From: Siphonodentalium dalli | Taxonomy: Eukaryota; Mollusca; Scaphopoda; Gadilida; Siphonodentaliidae | Direction of reading: 5' to 3' | DNA: 64,000 bases | Assembly: GCA_032622095.1 (NCBI GenBank) | Contig: CP136062.1 | Span: forward strand, 139,954,351-140,018,350 | In this document: piece after piece, positions 53,201 to 63,240 of the stretch | How the letters are laid out: the number at the start of each line of letters is the position of its first letter | Numbering within the stretch: the first letter of the stretch is position 1 | Translations under genes and position numbers: made by a program | Notes under the pieces: generated by a model | The model's database searches: none | Told to the model about the DNA's origin: nothing | The model's input: the letters and a program-made list of their open reading frames with translations, nothing else

Positions 53201-55123
53201 GATAACTCCAGTTTTGATTATTTGATCTGAACCAAAGCTGGTATCTGTATTTCCCGGCTAAAACTACAGGCCAAGTTCGAATATAGGTTCCGTCTAATTA
53301 TTTTCACATGAGTTACAGCCATTTTTCGACTTAGAATTTGACCGCATTGAAATTAGGGGTATATCAGATATTCTTCAAATGTAAGCCCAAAGTATTATTT
53401 TATTTTGCGGTAGTACAATTAAAAATAGCTAAAGGGCGTATTTTGCCACGCCCTAGCGATGCTCTTGTATTATATGTAATATTCACCTTTAATAGTGGCT
53501 GAACTTTTGACCACAGTTCATCCCTGGTTTTCAGGCATATTTTGAATTCACAAATGTTCTTGCTAAGTGTGGTATGAATCCATGGCATAAAATCCAGAAC
53601 ACCACCTCCAAACCCATATATTCCATTGAATAGTTTACTTGTTCGAAAATTGTCTTCCACAATTCTGCTATCCTGGCTTATATGGTCACCGGCAACCTGA
53701 AAATAAATAGTCATGAATATTCAAGGTTCTGGCTTGATCTCAGCTTCCCCCGTGGTTCCGACCCCACATTTGAACTAGAAATTTCGACCTCCCCAGAATA
53801 CCCCACATCACCCACTTAGGATCGAATGATCCAAGTGACTGATAGCTCAGAGTTTCCAATTGTATTAAAATAAACCAAAGGTAACATCACATATATCATC
53901 AGAAATTTGCCATCTAAGAGCCATTTCATTCTAGCATTTGGTTAAAGATGGACAACTCTAAAATCAAGTGGTAATAATAACCACTTGATTTTAGAGTTAT
54001 CCATATATATCTGCAAGACCGTCCATTTGAACACGTGTTTATGGCCAAAAAACAATTGAAATAACAAACTTCAAATATCAATATCTGATCACTCTGAGCT
54101 TTGATGGGTAGGTTCCTCGACTCGAATCAAATATTCCCCCCCCCCCCCAAGGCAATGAAAAAGTAATTTAGGAGCGTCTGATCGGATTGAGTACCTTTAA
54201 AAGTAAGAAAATATATATATTAAAATGTTTATCAAAAGGATTGCCAGAGCAATGTTGCAAATAATAATAATAATAATATTGTCATTATAATTGGTAGTTA
54301 TGTATATACTATCTGCCCTTGCTTATGATGTTCGTGTCTGAAGGATTCCAACTTCATTTGAGCTAGGAATTTTATGCAAATTTTTTTTTAAAGAAATCTA
54401 ACATAGTCTATATATAACATCGATAATGCATATTGGAGACATTGTATATTTTCGGACGGAAAGAGACAATCATTTCTACTTCACAATGGAACAACTTAAT
54501 ATGTTGAATTACTGCGCTTCACTCACGATTTTCAGCATAATTGCATTGACGCAACAGAAAATATCTTTCCAAGGATCAAACTTTCTGTTCCCGAATGACG
54601 TGAATATATCGCACAATTTCTCTATATCTGCCCCAAGAAGAGTTTCTAATTGTATATGGTCTTGCGTGTACTTCCTCAAGACTTTCTGAGTATGCTTTCT
54701 AAGAAACCATAGTTTATCCGTTGCTGTTTGCCAAACAATCGAATCTTTGTTTCTGTTTTGACACCTCGTTCTGAACAGATCTGGTCTCCCCGCCAAAGAA
54801 TCTCCGTGGAGAACCAAGCCATCGTATATGCTATCAAAATCATTGAGCACCACTATTTGGTCATTCCCTAGCCTGATTTGGAACATCCCGCCATACTCAG
54901 ATGCAAGTTCTGATAAATGTATGTGAAGTCGCCTGAAGTGGAGATGAAATAAATTCCCGAAGATAGGTAGGCACGGCTTCACCATCGGAATGCTGACATC
55001 AACTTGTTTCCGGCTCCGCTTCAATCTGGTCATCATGTAAATTCCACCCAGCAAAAATACCAGTGCACAAATGACGATCGTCAGAAATGATGGAAATGCC
55101 CATATTTCAGGTTGCATGCACAT
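43929..55123 (-). CDS. Cytochrome P450, CYP2 clan (CYP1/CYP17-like), gene span, six exons
   Basis: Coding segments 55123-54527, 53696-53487, 50831-50711, 50304-50039, 46737-46610 and 44211-43929 (minus strand) join through GT/AG sites in one frame to 534 residues, the normal length of a microsomal P450. Residues 7-31 form an N-terminal membrane anchor followed by basic RLKRSRK. LPIFGNLFHL (52-61) replaces the usual proline-rich hinge. The C-helix has WFLRKH (139-144). The I-helix oxygen-binding motif is AGTDTS (309-314). ExxR is ELLR (366-369), and WPEPWTFNPYRF is the PERF-type region (413-424). The haem loop is FGAGRRVCLGE (445-455) with ligand Cys452. It should be an ER-bound haem monooxygenase using P450 reductase. 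Substrate is unknown; resemblance is to CYP1/CYP17/CYP2 proteins, so a steroid- or xenobiotic-type substrate is plausible. The last codons and stop come from a MITE. Confidence 0.93.
44936..45291. mobile_element. TTAA-flanked MITE, CCCTTTGAGTGCCAGG family
   Basis: TTAA lies at 44932-44935 and 45292-45295. The ends are CCCTTTGAGTGCCAGG and the inverse of CCTGGCACTGAAAGGG. One truncated copy of the CCCTGTGCCAATGCATTCTC palindrome and an ATTCTTTAACA AT-rich spacer lie inside. Confidence 0.75.
45415..46029. repeat. 615-bp direct duplication, copy A (contains a TTAA element 45594-46020)
   Basis: Nearly identical to 48284-48900, with only a few single-base differences. Inside, TTAA-flanked inverted ends AAGGCCCACTTAATTTTCGA and inverse (45594-46020, 427 bp) form a MITE related to 20660-21166. 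An 85-codon antisense frame in both copies has no recognisable family. Confidence 0.85.
46610..46737 (-). CDS. P450 coding exon 5
   Basis: The acceptor is CTTCTCTAG and the donor AAG|GTATTT. It encodes residues 399-440 plus two bases: VYINLWAMHHD, WPEPWTFNPYRF and HENRR. Confidence 0.92.
47693..48084 (+). mobile_element. TTAA-flanked MITE, CCCTTTACCCAACA family, intact copy
   Basis: It is 392 bp between TTAA at 47689-47692 and 48085-48088. CCCTTTACCCAACA ends are followed by two facing GCCAATGCATTCTC palindromes. The right half has ATTTTAGGCTGTTGAAGC and TTTGGCCGGTTTTGGCC. An empty site with one TTAA exists in the repeat copy at 28937-29267. Confidence 0.88.
48284..48900. mobile_element. 615-bp direct duplication, copy B, with flanking GTACCAGC repeat
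   Basis: Homology to copy A starts at CATGTGAAG and ends at CAAAGGG. GTACCAGC occurs at both borders (48277-48284 and 48900-48907), a 6-8 bp target-like duplication absent around copy A. Copy B therefore looks like the daughter. Its inner TTAA element spans 48458-48884. Confidence 0.75.
49042..49433 (-). mobile_element. TTAA-flanked MITE, CCCTTTACCCAACA family, inverted copy
   Basis: Exactly the same length (392 bp) as 47693-48084 and in the opposite orientation; TTAA lies at 49038-49041 and 49434-49437. High similarity suggests recent activity. With its sister it forms a ~1-kb-spaced inverted pair in one intron. Confidence 0.88.
49857..50033. mobile_element. TA-flanked palindromic MITE, CAGTAATGCCC family, copy 6, at the P450 exon 4 donor
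   Basis: The ends are TACAGTAAAGCCC and GGGCATTACTGTA with near-perfect arms. On the minus strand the P450 intron starts GTAAG followed by TACAGTAATGCCC, so base 6 of the intron is the T of the element's target TA. Confidence 0.88.
50039..50304 (-). CDS. P450 coding exon 4
   Basis: The acceptor is ATTTTTGTAG and the donor ACA|GTAAGT. It encodes residues 310-398 with GTDTSATALL (I-helix) and ELLR (K-helix). From the sixth intron base onward the DNA is a TA-flanked MITE. Confidence 0.92.
50305..50710 (-). other. P450 intron 3
   Basis: About 400 bp of plain AT-rich DNA; no element recognised. Confidence 0.6.
50711..50831 (-). CDS. P450 coding exon 3
   Basis: The acceptor is TTTATTTCAG and the donor GCAG|GTCAGT. 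It encodes residues 270-309 plus one base of Gly310, ending at the start of the I-helix (TNLILA). Confidence 0.88.
50952..51485. mobile_element. PIF/Harbinger-like MITE, 3-bp TTA duplication
   Basis: The inverted ends GGCATTTTATTTTTTATTAC and TTGGTTTACAGATT (left) mirror 51452-51485. TTA flanks both sides (50949-50951 and 51486-51488). A TTA/TNA 3-bp duplication is typical of PIF/Harbinger. There is no coding capacity. Confidence 0.65.
51858..52033. mobile_element. TA-flanked palindromic MITE, CAGTAATGCCC family, copy 7
   Basis: The ends are TACGGTAATGCCC and GGGCATTACTGTA. The arms GCAGAATTATGGGTAACTTT and inverse are intact, with a short loop containing GATGAATGGCAACAAGCC. Confidence 0.8.
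52218..53470 (+). mobile_element. Pearl-like tandem-core element
   Basis: The left end TTATACGCCCTTTTTGAAAA-AAGGTCGTA and right end GGGCGTATTTTGCCACGCCC-TAGCGATGCTCTTGTA are hairpin-forming. Between them are a TCTGTCCGTCCG microsatellite and about six units of 140-165 bp. Units share CCGATAACTCCAG, TTGATCTGAACCAAAG, TTGGTATGTG, CAAGTTCGAATATGGGTTCC and TTTTTCGACTTAGAATTTGA. The layout is like bivalve pearl/Helentron-type elements. It lies in P450 intron 2, ending about 15 bp from the exon 2 donor. Confidence 0.7.
53487..53696 (-). CDS. P450 coding exon 2
   Basis: The acceptor is TATTTTCAG and the donor AAG|GTGAAT. It is 210 bases, phase 0 at both ends, residues 200-269, with the family-typical FGGGVLDFMPWI stretch (F-F' region). 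A tandem-core element ends only about 15 bp inside the following intron. Confidence 0.9.
53697..54526 (-). repeat. P450 intron 1 (between coding exons 1 and 2)
   Basis: A palindrome CTCTAAAATCAAGTGGT/ACCACTTGATTTTAGAG lies at 53955-53994. Next come text of the dispersed family with GAGCTTTGATGGGTAGGTTCC, CCTCGACTCGAATCAAATATT and TAATTTAGGAGCGTC (54095-54200), a C-run (54127-54138) and an ATA/AAT microsatellite (54262-54278). Confidence 0.6.
54527..55123 (-). CDS. P450 coding exon 1 (start codon exon)
   Basis: ATG at 55123-55121 (MCMQPEIWAF) precedes the hydrophobic anchor; a second ATG follows two codons later. Upstream, TTTTGTTTGTAG ending at 55135 looks like an acceptor, so the exon probably begins at 55134 with a short 5' UTR. 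The donor is ATC|GTGAGT at 54526-54521. It encodes residues 1-199. Confidence 0.92.
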
Positions 55124-55134
55124 GCCTGAAGACT

Positions 55135-55788
55135 CTACAAACAAAAGAACAAATCAATCTTATTATCGAGCATCCAGTATGCTTAATGCAGTTTAATAAA
55201 TTAGTCAATATTCATGTCCCTTTGAATTTTTATGGGGGATTTTATGCATTCGGATGGCCTACGGTACAGCTACCACTCAAGGATCCGAGGCTAATCCAAG
55301 ATCCAAGACTGCATTATGATAGACGTCAACAAAAAAAAATCAAAAAAAACATCCATCTCAATTATTGGTTGCTGTAGAAATTAGAATCTACATTTTTATT
55401 ATATTAAATCATCATTTTTTTTTTCCAATTTATTTTATTTTTATTTATTTATTTGTCTATTTTCGTAATTATTTTAATCAATATAAATCACACACTTTAT
55501 ATTCAAAATCCATTGGTTGCTGTGCGTTTCAAAATTATGTACTATTCGAAACGAAAAGGGTTAACATTCAGCGAAAACATCGCGTGGGCGTTATCAACTC
55601 AGCTAAAAATAGATATAGAAATTCCAAAACCTTCACCTTCGCTCTTGGAATATCCAATGTCGATGGAGCTAGACAACATGCTGGTGGTGTCATTGTGACC
55701 GACGTCAATAAATAGAAAAACAAATAGGTGCTATCTATTATATAAATTGCGCATTCGAGAAAGCGAGAATGAACTCATAAATACGTAC
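55135..55788 (-). other. Putative 5' UTR intron and leader of the P450 gene
   Basis: On the minus strand a strong donor CAAG|GTACGT (exon end at 55789) and the acceptor TTTGTTTGTAG at 55135 would define a 654-bp intron in the 5' untranslated region. Upstream DNA (55789-56000) is moderately GC-richer. TATAAATA occurs at 56016-56023, but in the + orientation. Leader structure is inference only. Confidence 0.35.
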
Positions 55789-55789
55789 C

Positions 55790-57420
55790 TTGTTTACATT
55801 GGATTTATTTCCTCTAATAATTCAAACGCCGCCCCGGTATATTGGCAGCTCGTGCATGTAAAAATTGTCTAAGCAGGGGCCAGACATCCTTGAACTTTAG
55901 TTGACCGTGACATGCTATGTTCCGTGGTCGATAACTAGTTCTCTTTCAATTGATCTGCTGATTTGCACTCGGTCGAGCAGGCAAGTTGAAGTTCGAGCAA
56001 ATGCACAAAATGCGCTATAAATATGCATGGTGTTCCAACGGTGGATGCGCCATGTGGTAGGTCGCCCCTTGCACTGCCCCGATGCGCCGCCCATATATAT
56101 GCCTGTACGCGCCCGCTCTACGTTTATCAATGGAAGTATATCAGTCTCAAGTATCATAGGCCTACTACCATTAACGTAAAGCAGGCGCGCATATAGGGAC
56201 GGCGCATAGGAGCGGTGCCGGGGGGGGGGGGGGTGACAGCGGTCACGCTATATACAAGCCCAGAGCTGTGTATGAGTAGATATGTAAGTCTAATCGATTT
56301 GAATACAGTCTGCGACGGGTAAACACGACAAATGTATTGCCCAGGAATTAAAGCCATTCACCACAAAAATTAATTGTCACAGGGACGTGGATACATATCG
56401 AGGGTCTCATTTTGGATGACTTGTATTTCCAACTCCATGCACCTCCTTGAACTCTATGCACCTATTGCAACCCCTTGAGTTGGAATTATCAAAATGTTCT
56501 AACTGGTACATCAAGCTTTCCAAATCGATCGATCAGAGTTAGAAATGTTCCCATATCATAAGATTCCAACAACAGCAACAACAACTTCTTCTTTTTTTTT
56601 AAATGCCGCTTCAGTTATCAGAATCGATCAATTACCCAAAAATAACGCTAACCAGTCAACTATAGTATAAAATTGCCCAAAACGTTATTTATCAACATTT
56701 TGTTCAACGAAATTTGGCCGGATTGTCAAACATCTAACACCCAAAAGCACTTGATTATAGAGTTATCCATCTTCATCTGCAGTTTAGTCCGAGACCGTCT
56801 GCTTGACGAATATTTGCCAGGCCGCCAAAAATTACATATCTCAGGAAATACCAAAGTTAAAAAATCGATAGCTGATCACTCCGAGTTTTTATGTGTGGGC
56901 TCGAATCAAACATTGTTTACCACCGAAGCCAAAGAAATAGTAATTTTCGAGCGTTAATCCCTTGTTGTTTTTGCTCTTCAATTGCCCATTTGATGCCAAT
57001 ATGCATGTACGTAAGTTTCCTAAAGGCTTAACGTGCATGCCTGACCTAGCTAAAACTGGTTGGTATTACGTACGAATGATAGTTTGAGATTGTTCTGTTG
57101 TTAGTTTGATTCTCTAACCAGTATTTACAATGTAGTGTGTTTTTTGTTTTTTTAAGATGAATAATCCGAATTAACGCTCGAAAATTACCGGTACTATTTC
57201 TTTGGCTTCGCTTTGTGACATAATACATTGCATTCATATTCATGTACATTGCAGCAGCACGCGAATCCTGAAATCAAAAGGTGTTATACTCAATAACACG
57301 AGTTTTTTTTTAGTATTAACGATCAAGTTGTAACATTTAATCAGCTTAGTTAAAAATATTTACCCAATATCTGTTTCATTTATAATACGATTAAAATTGC
57401 ACTGAAAATAAAGGGAATTC
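55790..57420. repeat. Intergenic DNA with dispersed repeat of the GAATTAACGCTC family
   Basis: A G-run lies at 56219-56232. At 56525-56965, TTCATCTGCAGTTTAGTCC, GACGAATATTTGCCAGGCCG, TCACTCCGAGTTTT and AAATAGTAATTTTCGAGCGT match 49495-49850 (inverse), 53930-54200 and 63895-64000. A shorter piece follows at 57155-57200. The open frame in this repeat is not called as a gene. Confidence 0.55.
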
Positions 57421-57790
57421 CATCAGATCTCAGAGGTTTCCATAGCTGATCACTCTGAGTTTTCAAATATCGGTCGCCATTTTGGCCGCCATCTTAGATT
57501 TGGAAAACATTTTCTTGCATGGGATGTAAGGTAATTACTTCACCAAATATTTCCAACTCAACAATAATGCCCAATGATGTGAATATGAGGGATTTTCGGT
57601 GATTTTAACAAATCTGTCCGCCATTATGGGCGCCATTTTGGATTTGGGGAACTTTTATTTGGATGTGATATAAGGACAGTTCTTCGCTTCAGTGTTCCCA
57701 ACTCACAATAGTAAGCGATTTTCGGCGATTTTTCTATTTCTGGTAGCCATTTTGGCCGCCATCTTGGATTTGGGTGAATATTCCTCAACT
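57421..57790. repeat. Tandem repeat of about 120-130 bp, GCCGCCATCTTGGATTTGG units
   Basis: About three units share GCCATTTTGGCCGCCATCTT, GGATTTGGG, TTCCCAACTCAACAATA and GATTTTCGGCGATTTT. The phrase resembles the core of the CCATCTTGG family but the units differ otherwise. Confidence 0.6.
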
Positions 57791-58117
57791 CAGGTATAAG
57801 AGGAATCCTAGCTCGAGTATCTCCTGCACATATATATGCATGGGTTTTGTTATGATAGCAATACCATTCATTGATTCGAAGCAGACATTGCGTTATTAGC
57901 GTCGATTCGGTTTTGACCGGATTATACCGGCATCTGGGAACACCGTGGGTATGCATGGGCTGATCCATGCTACACTCTATGCACACCAAAACCAAAAACA
58001 CCAGGCTCTACACAACAAAAATAAAACAAATGCGGGTCGGGATGGGCTGAACCATACTATACCCCTAACAGATAGCCACAAAAGGAGATATGGGAACATA
58101 TAACAACGGCAAAACAC

Positions 58118-58165
58118 CTGCGCCTCCTCCTCGTCATCGCTGGCATCGAACAAAACCCGGGGCCC
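58118..58165 (+). other. 2A-like peptide coding motif at the LINE N-terminus
   Basis: The translation LRLLLVIAGIEQNPGP fits the 2A consensus E-x-N-P-G-P preceded by a hydrophobic/helical stretch; the usual Asp before V/I-E is Gly here. Such motifs make the ribosome skip a peptide bond between Gly and Pro and are known in some APE-type LINEs of marine invertebrates. Activity is not shown. Confidence 0.6.
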
Positions 58166-60536
58166 AAAAAAGCGAAAAAGAAAGCTCCCACTAAGCAAAA
58201 GAAAAATCAGTATACCCCTGCGGAGTATGTGAATGAGCAGTGACATGGACAGTCAACGTAGGAGTATGCTGCGATAGCTGTGATGTTTGGCATCACTACT
58301 CATGCGTAGACCTAGACACAGCAGAAGTCCAATCACTAGAAGAAAGACCCAGCAAAGAATGGAAATGCATGAAATCAACATCAACATCGAGAGCTTCACA
58401 TTCCATAGCTACGAAGTCAGTACCTCCAACTACTACCAAACACTAAGCCATCTAGACAGCTCCATCCGAAGTATGAACTCAATTTTCGACCCGACCCATA
58501 CTAGCAGTCCCAAAGCAGACACAACTCTAGGCTCAGCATCAAGATCGAACAGATTAGCATCCCAAAATACCTTTAACACACCAAGGAAAGACAATCTCAG
58601 ATTGCTAATTGTTAATTGTAGAAGCCTAGTCAGCAACAAAGCGGAACTGGAAATCGCAACCTCCTACATAAAGCCTGATGTTATCATCGGTACAGAGTCA
58701 TGGCTAAAAGGAAAGACACCAGGAAAAGAACCAGCCCAAAATGCCATCAAGTCAGCTGAAGTCTTTCCTGAAGATATACTGCCTATAGGAACGACCGAGA
58801 TACTACGGGTGGAGGAGTCTTCATTGCCATTCAACAGGAAGCAGTTGCAATAGAGAAGACAGAATATATCACCAACTTCGAAATTGAATGGATAAAACTG
58901 TCAATACAAGGAGGCAAGGATATACACGTGGGAAGTTTCTACATGGCACATCGATCCAAATCAGACGTAGAAAATCTAGAAAAATCCATCAAAGCACTGA
59001 TGAAAAAGACTGACTCCAGCTTCATACTTGGAGGAGACTTTAATTGTCCTGACATCGACTGGGATACAATGACTGTAAGGCCGGGGGCACAAGACCGAGA
59101 GATACAGAATGACCTCATCAACGTATGTGCGAAATTAGGACTAAAACGGGTACAGGAGGACCCAACCAGGGAAGGAAACCTACTGGACCTAATCATAACA
59201 AACAATCCAGCATTAATAAAATCCACCACTACAATACCTGGCCAACGTACTGGCGAAACCCATCACCACCATATATTCAACAAATCTATAGAGACCGACA
59301 CCCTTCCAGAAGACTGGCTGAACGCAAACATAACACCAGTTTATAAGAAAGGAGACGTTCACCAACCATCCAATTACAGACCAGTATCACTCACTTCAAC
59401 ATGCTGTAAGCTACTAGAGCACGACCACCTGGAACTCTGCAACCTACTGACTGATAGAAACCACGGATTTAGATCTGGCCACTCATGTGTAACCCAGCTT
59501 GTAAACACCACACAAGATCTACTATCGTCCTTTGACTCGGAGAAGCAAACCGACATGGCAATCCTCGACTTTTCGAAAGCATTTGACACGGTACCACACC
59601 AGAGTCTGCTATACAAACTGAAGTCATACGGAATCACAGGACCAATACACACCTGGCTGACAAGCTTCCTAACAACAAGGCATATGAGAGTAGTGTTGGA
59701 AGGAGAATCATCTAAAAGTGTTCCAGTGGAATCGGGAGTACCCCAAGGTAAAGTAAGACTCTTGGCTGATGACTGCATACTATACCGCCAGATAAATGAC
59801 CACCAAGACCACATCCAACTACAACAGGATCTGACATCACTAGAAGAATGGGCGAAAACCTGGGGGATGAGATTCAATGCTGGAAAATGCTCCATAATGT
59901 CCATGAAGAACAAGGACAAGAACAAAACATCGTTCATCTACCAGCTTGACCATCAAATTCTGCAATCAGTCAAACAAAGCGTCTACCTTGGACTGACCAT
60001 CACAGACGACCTAAAATGGTCAACGCACATATCCAAGATCACTGGAAGGGCCAATAGCACCTTAGGCTTCCTACGCAGAAACTTACGAAGAGCGGACAGT
60101 AAATCCAGAGAGACCGCATATAGAGCTATGGTAAGAACATCACTCGAACATGGAGCAGAAATATGGGACCCCGCCGCAGTAGGAGAAATAGAGAAGTTAG
60201 AGAAAGTGCAGAGAAGAGCGCGGCAAGATTCATCACCAACAACTATAGAGACCGGGAAAAAGGCGCAGTAACCAGCATGATTGATGGTCTAAGGTTAGAC
60301 TCACTAGAGATCCGCAGAAAGATGAAGAGAATAGAACTCTCGGCAAGGTGGTTGAGGGGATAATCCCAGCCATACACACACATGATTTACTAAAGGATAA
60401 GAAAGGAAGGAAAATTCGAGCAAAAAAGTTTCCAGACCACAAAAGTGATAACATAATTTCGAGCCAAGAGTGTATCAACTCACGATCGTTCGAACCAATA
60501 AGAGCCAACACGGAACAATATAAACATTCATTCTTC

Positions 60537-61588
60537 TAGTCCAAGTCTTCTCGTACTAAAACTAGCTAAGATTTTGGGATGGAGAGATGCTAGTGTTTAG
60601 TCCGAGAACGCGCGCATAGCCTTCTTATGACACGAGTTACGCCCAGGATCTGTGGCGGGAATCTGTGGTGTATTTTACTCGATTTACCTAACAAAGCAAT
60701 ACATGATGCTATATACGTCGGAAAGAGTGACATCTTATGGTCAGAATGGTGTATAATAATCTAACTTTAATGTTAAATTACACATAGAATATTCCGGTTG
60801 ATTGCCACAAACATCGTTGTTTTTTCTTTTGTGTTGATAAAATAATCGGAGAACCGAATCACACAGTTTCGAAATATATATAGTTCTTCCGTTTTAGTGA
60901 GACTTTTCAAACTTAAGGTTAAAAATTTATACAAATTTTGTTTGATTTTTTGTGTGCTTAACAAGAGCAGTATATTGCTCTGTTCGCTTAGTATATATCT
61001 TAATTTCGCTGAAGTCCACCAAATGTGGGAAATGTAGCACCATATTATTTATTCTAATGCTCGTTGTGTTTACACTGTTTTAAACTTTGAGAGGGTTGTA
61101 ATTCTCCGTAATTTATTTAATGTATTACATTTATATCTTCAATGTTTAATTAATCTATTTATTTTTTATTTATTGACACACATAATTACGATTACAATGG
61201 AGAATTCATCGTAATTTGCGTTGTCAGTCGAAAATCTACGGAATATTTTCAACGGAAAATGCCGAACACAGTTCGCGAGGTCAACTGAGTTCGAAACTTT
61301 TAAAAATTTGTAAACATTGCGGTAAATGTCTCTTTTCGCATTAAATTACCGCTTTCAATTCACAACTGATGTGGGGTTCAGATCAAATAGCATGTCTTCT
61401 GCGGAAAATATCTTTTATTGTCGTAATTGTGATATTTTATTTCATATAATTGTGGTTTTATTTGAGCGGGTCATTAACGCTTAACTCGTGTCATATATAA
61501 GAAGGCTATGCGCGCGTTCTCGGACTAAACACTTGCATCTCTCCATCCCAAAATCTTAGCTAGTTTTAGTACGAGAAGACTTGGACTA
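60537..61588. mobile_element. Mutator-like element, 1,052 bp, with 9-bp target duplication inside the LINE
   Basis: The inverted ends of 103 and 107 bp (60537-60639, 61482-61588) start TAGTCCAAGTCTTCTCGTAC and differ only by a 3-bp indel and one base. TCATTCTTC occurs directly outside both ends (60528-60536, 61589-61597) and a single copy restores the LINE frame. The central part is AT-rich and non-coding. A 9-bp duplication with long TIRs points to Mutator-type transposition. Confidence 0.9.
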
Positions 61589-61744
61589 TCATTCTTCGTG
61601 CGAACGATCAGGGACTGGAACAGTATAGAAGATTACGCATGCTCGGGGAATACAACAGGAGAAACACCAGAGTATATAGTAGCAACGACGCGACAACAGC
61701 CGAGAGGCTCCTGCGCCGGAAAAAAATTATACAGATACACTTGA

Positions 61745-62640
61745 TATCGGACAAAAATATCCAGCAAGGAAATTGAAGGAATGTATATTATATGGTCCCA
61801 GTGTGTTCGCCAATGACTCTTCTAGACGATAAATGTACAAAATCGCGCCAAGGTGCCAATATTTTTCCACAGAGACAAACGAAAGGTGGTGAAATGTCTC
61901 CAAAATAGCAATTTTTACATTATATCTTGGACGCCATATTGGATTTTTGTGTCGGATTTTTGGCTAATTTGTAAGGGTTGTATATTACCATAACGAATCG
62001 AACGGAAAACAAGACCACATGTGACATCATCTTTACTATAACGGCGATCAAAGAAACCTGGTGCATATAAAGCAAGGTGGACTTTCTTCCCTGGTGAAGA
62101 TCCCCCGATGATTGTTAACAACCGAAAACAAATTAGAGGAGACAGTAAGAAAGAAAATTAGTGGGGTGAAGTTGAGTCCTGTGGGTGGGGGGGGGGGGGG
62201 GGTTGCAGAGGTCGACCAATATCTCCTGGACTAAAACATGCAAATGCACCCACCTTTCATCTTTTTAAAATGTATCTAGATGTAATAGCCTATACTATGT
62301 AGTTCCTAAGTGTTCATTACATTCCGATCGATGTCAGTATCATGTCTATCATGTCGCTAATGCAGGGGGGGGGGGGGGGGGTCGGAAAATAAATTCAGGG
62401 CACGTATGGAATTTTTTCCCTTTCGATCATTTTTTGTACCCCACCCACCCCCCACCGCCAAATTTTTTTCCGTTTTCGGCAGTTTTTTCAGACCATTTTT
62501 TGATACCCACCCCCCCCCCCCCTTTTAAACACTAAAACAGAGATTTGCGGGGGGGGGGGAATTTACTGTAAACAGCTGTAGCCTGTATATGAATTTCTGT
62601 GCATACGATTTATCATGGATGTTAACATGGACATGTAAAT
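61745..62640. repeat. Low-complexity G/C-run region
   Basis: G or C runs lie at about 62186-62202, 62366-62381, 62508-62522 and 62550-62559, separated by CACCC-rich text. No gene was recognised. Such homopolymers are prone to assembly error. Confidence 0.5.
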
Positions 62641-63240
62641 AGGAATGAGTTATTTTGAGGTCATTCGGCAAAAAAAACATGGCTGCCAGCGGCCATCTTG
62701 GATTTCAAAATTTGCAACAAAATACAACACGATAACTGCCTGCAGTCAGTTTACAGTTAGAATTACATTATTTCTCTCATTCAAAGTGGGTTTGAAGCCC
62801 AACTCATTGCCAAAACACTAAAAAAACAAGCATGATTTTTTTTTTTTAGTTGCGGAAAAAATTGCTTGTTGGTGGCTTTTATCCCCCCACCCCCACCACG
62901 GCATATGTGCCGGAATTTTTTTTTCACCCCCCCCCCCCCCTGGCTGATGTGGAATGTGGATATTAATTATCAATCATGAAATGATCAGAAATTGGTCGGT
63001 CACTGAGAGTTTCGTTTCGGTCGCTGCTAAATTCTTATTTTGGAATTACCGAAATTTAAATTTAAATTTTTGTGCAGTTAAATTGAACGAAAGAAGTATT
63101 TTTTGACAACTTTTGCGAAGTATTTTCAAGCAGGGAGATCGGTAACTAATATAGCCACATATTTGTATGTATTGTTAAAAGTTAAACGAGTTAAAATACT
63201 TTACATGATGTTTTCAAATGATTATTTGCCAGTTTTCGTG
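62641..63240. repeat. CCATCTTGG-family fragment and further homopolymers
   Basis: TGGACATGTAAATAGGAATG, TTTTGAGGTCATTCGGCAAA and CATGGCTGCCAGCGGCCATC (62625-62705) match 19980-20040. C-runs lie at about 62885-62895 and 62928-62940. Confidence 0.55.

Larger units (their letters stand above)
50832..53486 (-). repeat. P450 intron 2: Harbinger-like MITE, TA MITE and pearl-like element
   Basis: It contains the elements listed separately at 50952-51485, 51858-52033 and 52218-53470. A degraded copy of the 32727 family lies at about 51500-51740 (GAAATGTTCAGATAATAAG and a TATAACTGAATGGGAGAGTCC end). Confidence 0.7.
58091..61744 (+). pseudogene. APE-type LINE (CR1/Jockey-like) relic with 2A-like motif, PHD finger, endonuclease and RT
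   Basis: Pieces in order: RLLLVIAGIEQNPGP (58121-58165), a 2A-like ribosome-skipping motif, followed by a Lys-rich stretch; a PHD-type zinc finger (58219-58368: CGVC, CCDSC, WHHYSC, WKC) with an in-frame TGA at 58234-58236; an AP-endonuclease domain (LLIVNCRSLVSNKAELEI, TESWLKG, then after a frameshift GGDFNCPDIDW and LLDLIITN); and a reverse transcriptase (ITPVYKKGDVHQPSNYRPVS, HGFRSGHSC, AILDFSKAFDTVPH, SGVPQG, LLADDCILYR) ending SFFVRTIRDWNS. Parts are missing: the end of the endonuclease plus linker (junction near 59235-59275), and about 15-20 residues between the VPQG and ADD motifs (near 59750). At least three frameshifts occur. A 1.05-kb element (60537-61588) splits the C-terminal frame, which resumes at 61598 and ends in TGA at 61742. 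The element cannot move by itself. Confidence 0.85.

Noticed and set aside
55365-55715. Two overlapping frames upstream of the P450 start
   Set aside because: They lie in the putative 5' UTR intron; low-complexity start and no family similarity.
56016-56023. TATAAATA as the P450 core promoter
   Set aside because: It reads TATAAATA on the + strand whereas the P450 is on the - strand; in the needed orientation it is a weak match.
56673-56957. 94-codon + strand frame
   Set aside because: It lies within a dispersed repeat also found at 49495, 53930 and 63895, without frame conservation.
59374-59937. Long open frame on the minus strand opposite the LINE
   Set aside because: It is a shadow of the reverse-transcriptase frame; its composition and boundaries follow the RT motifs on the + strand.
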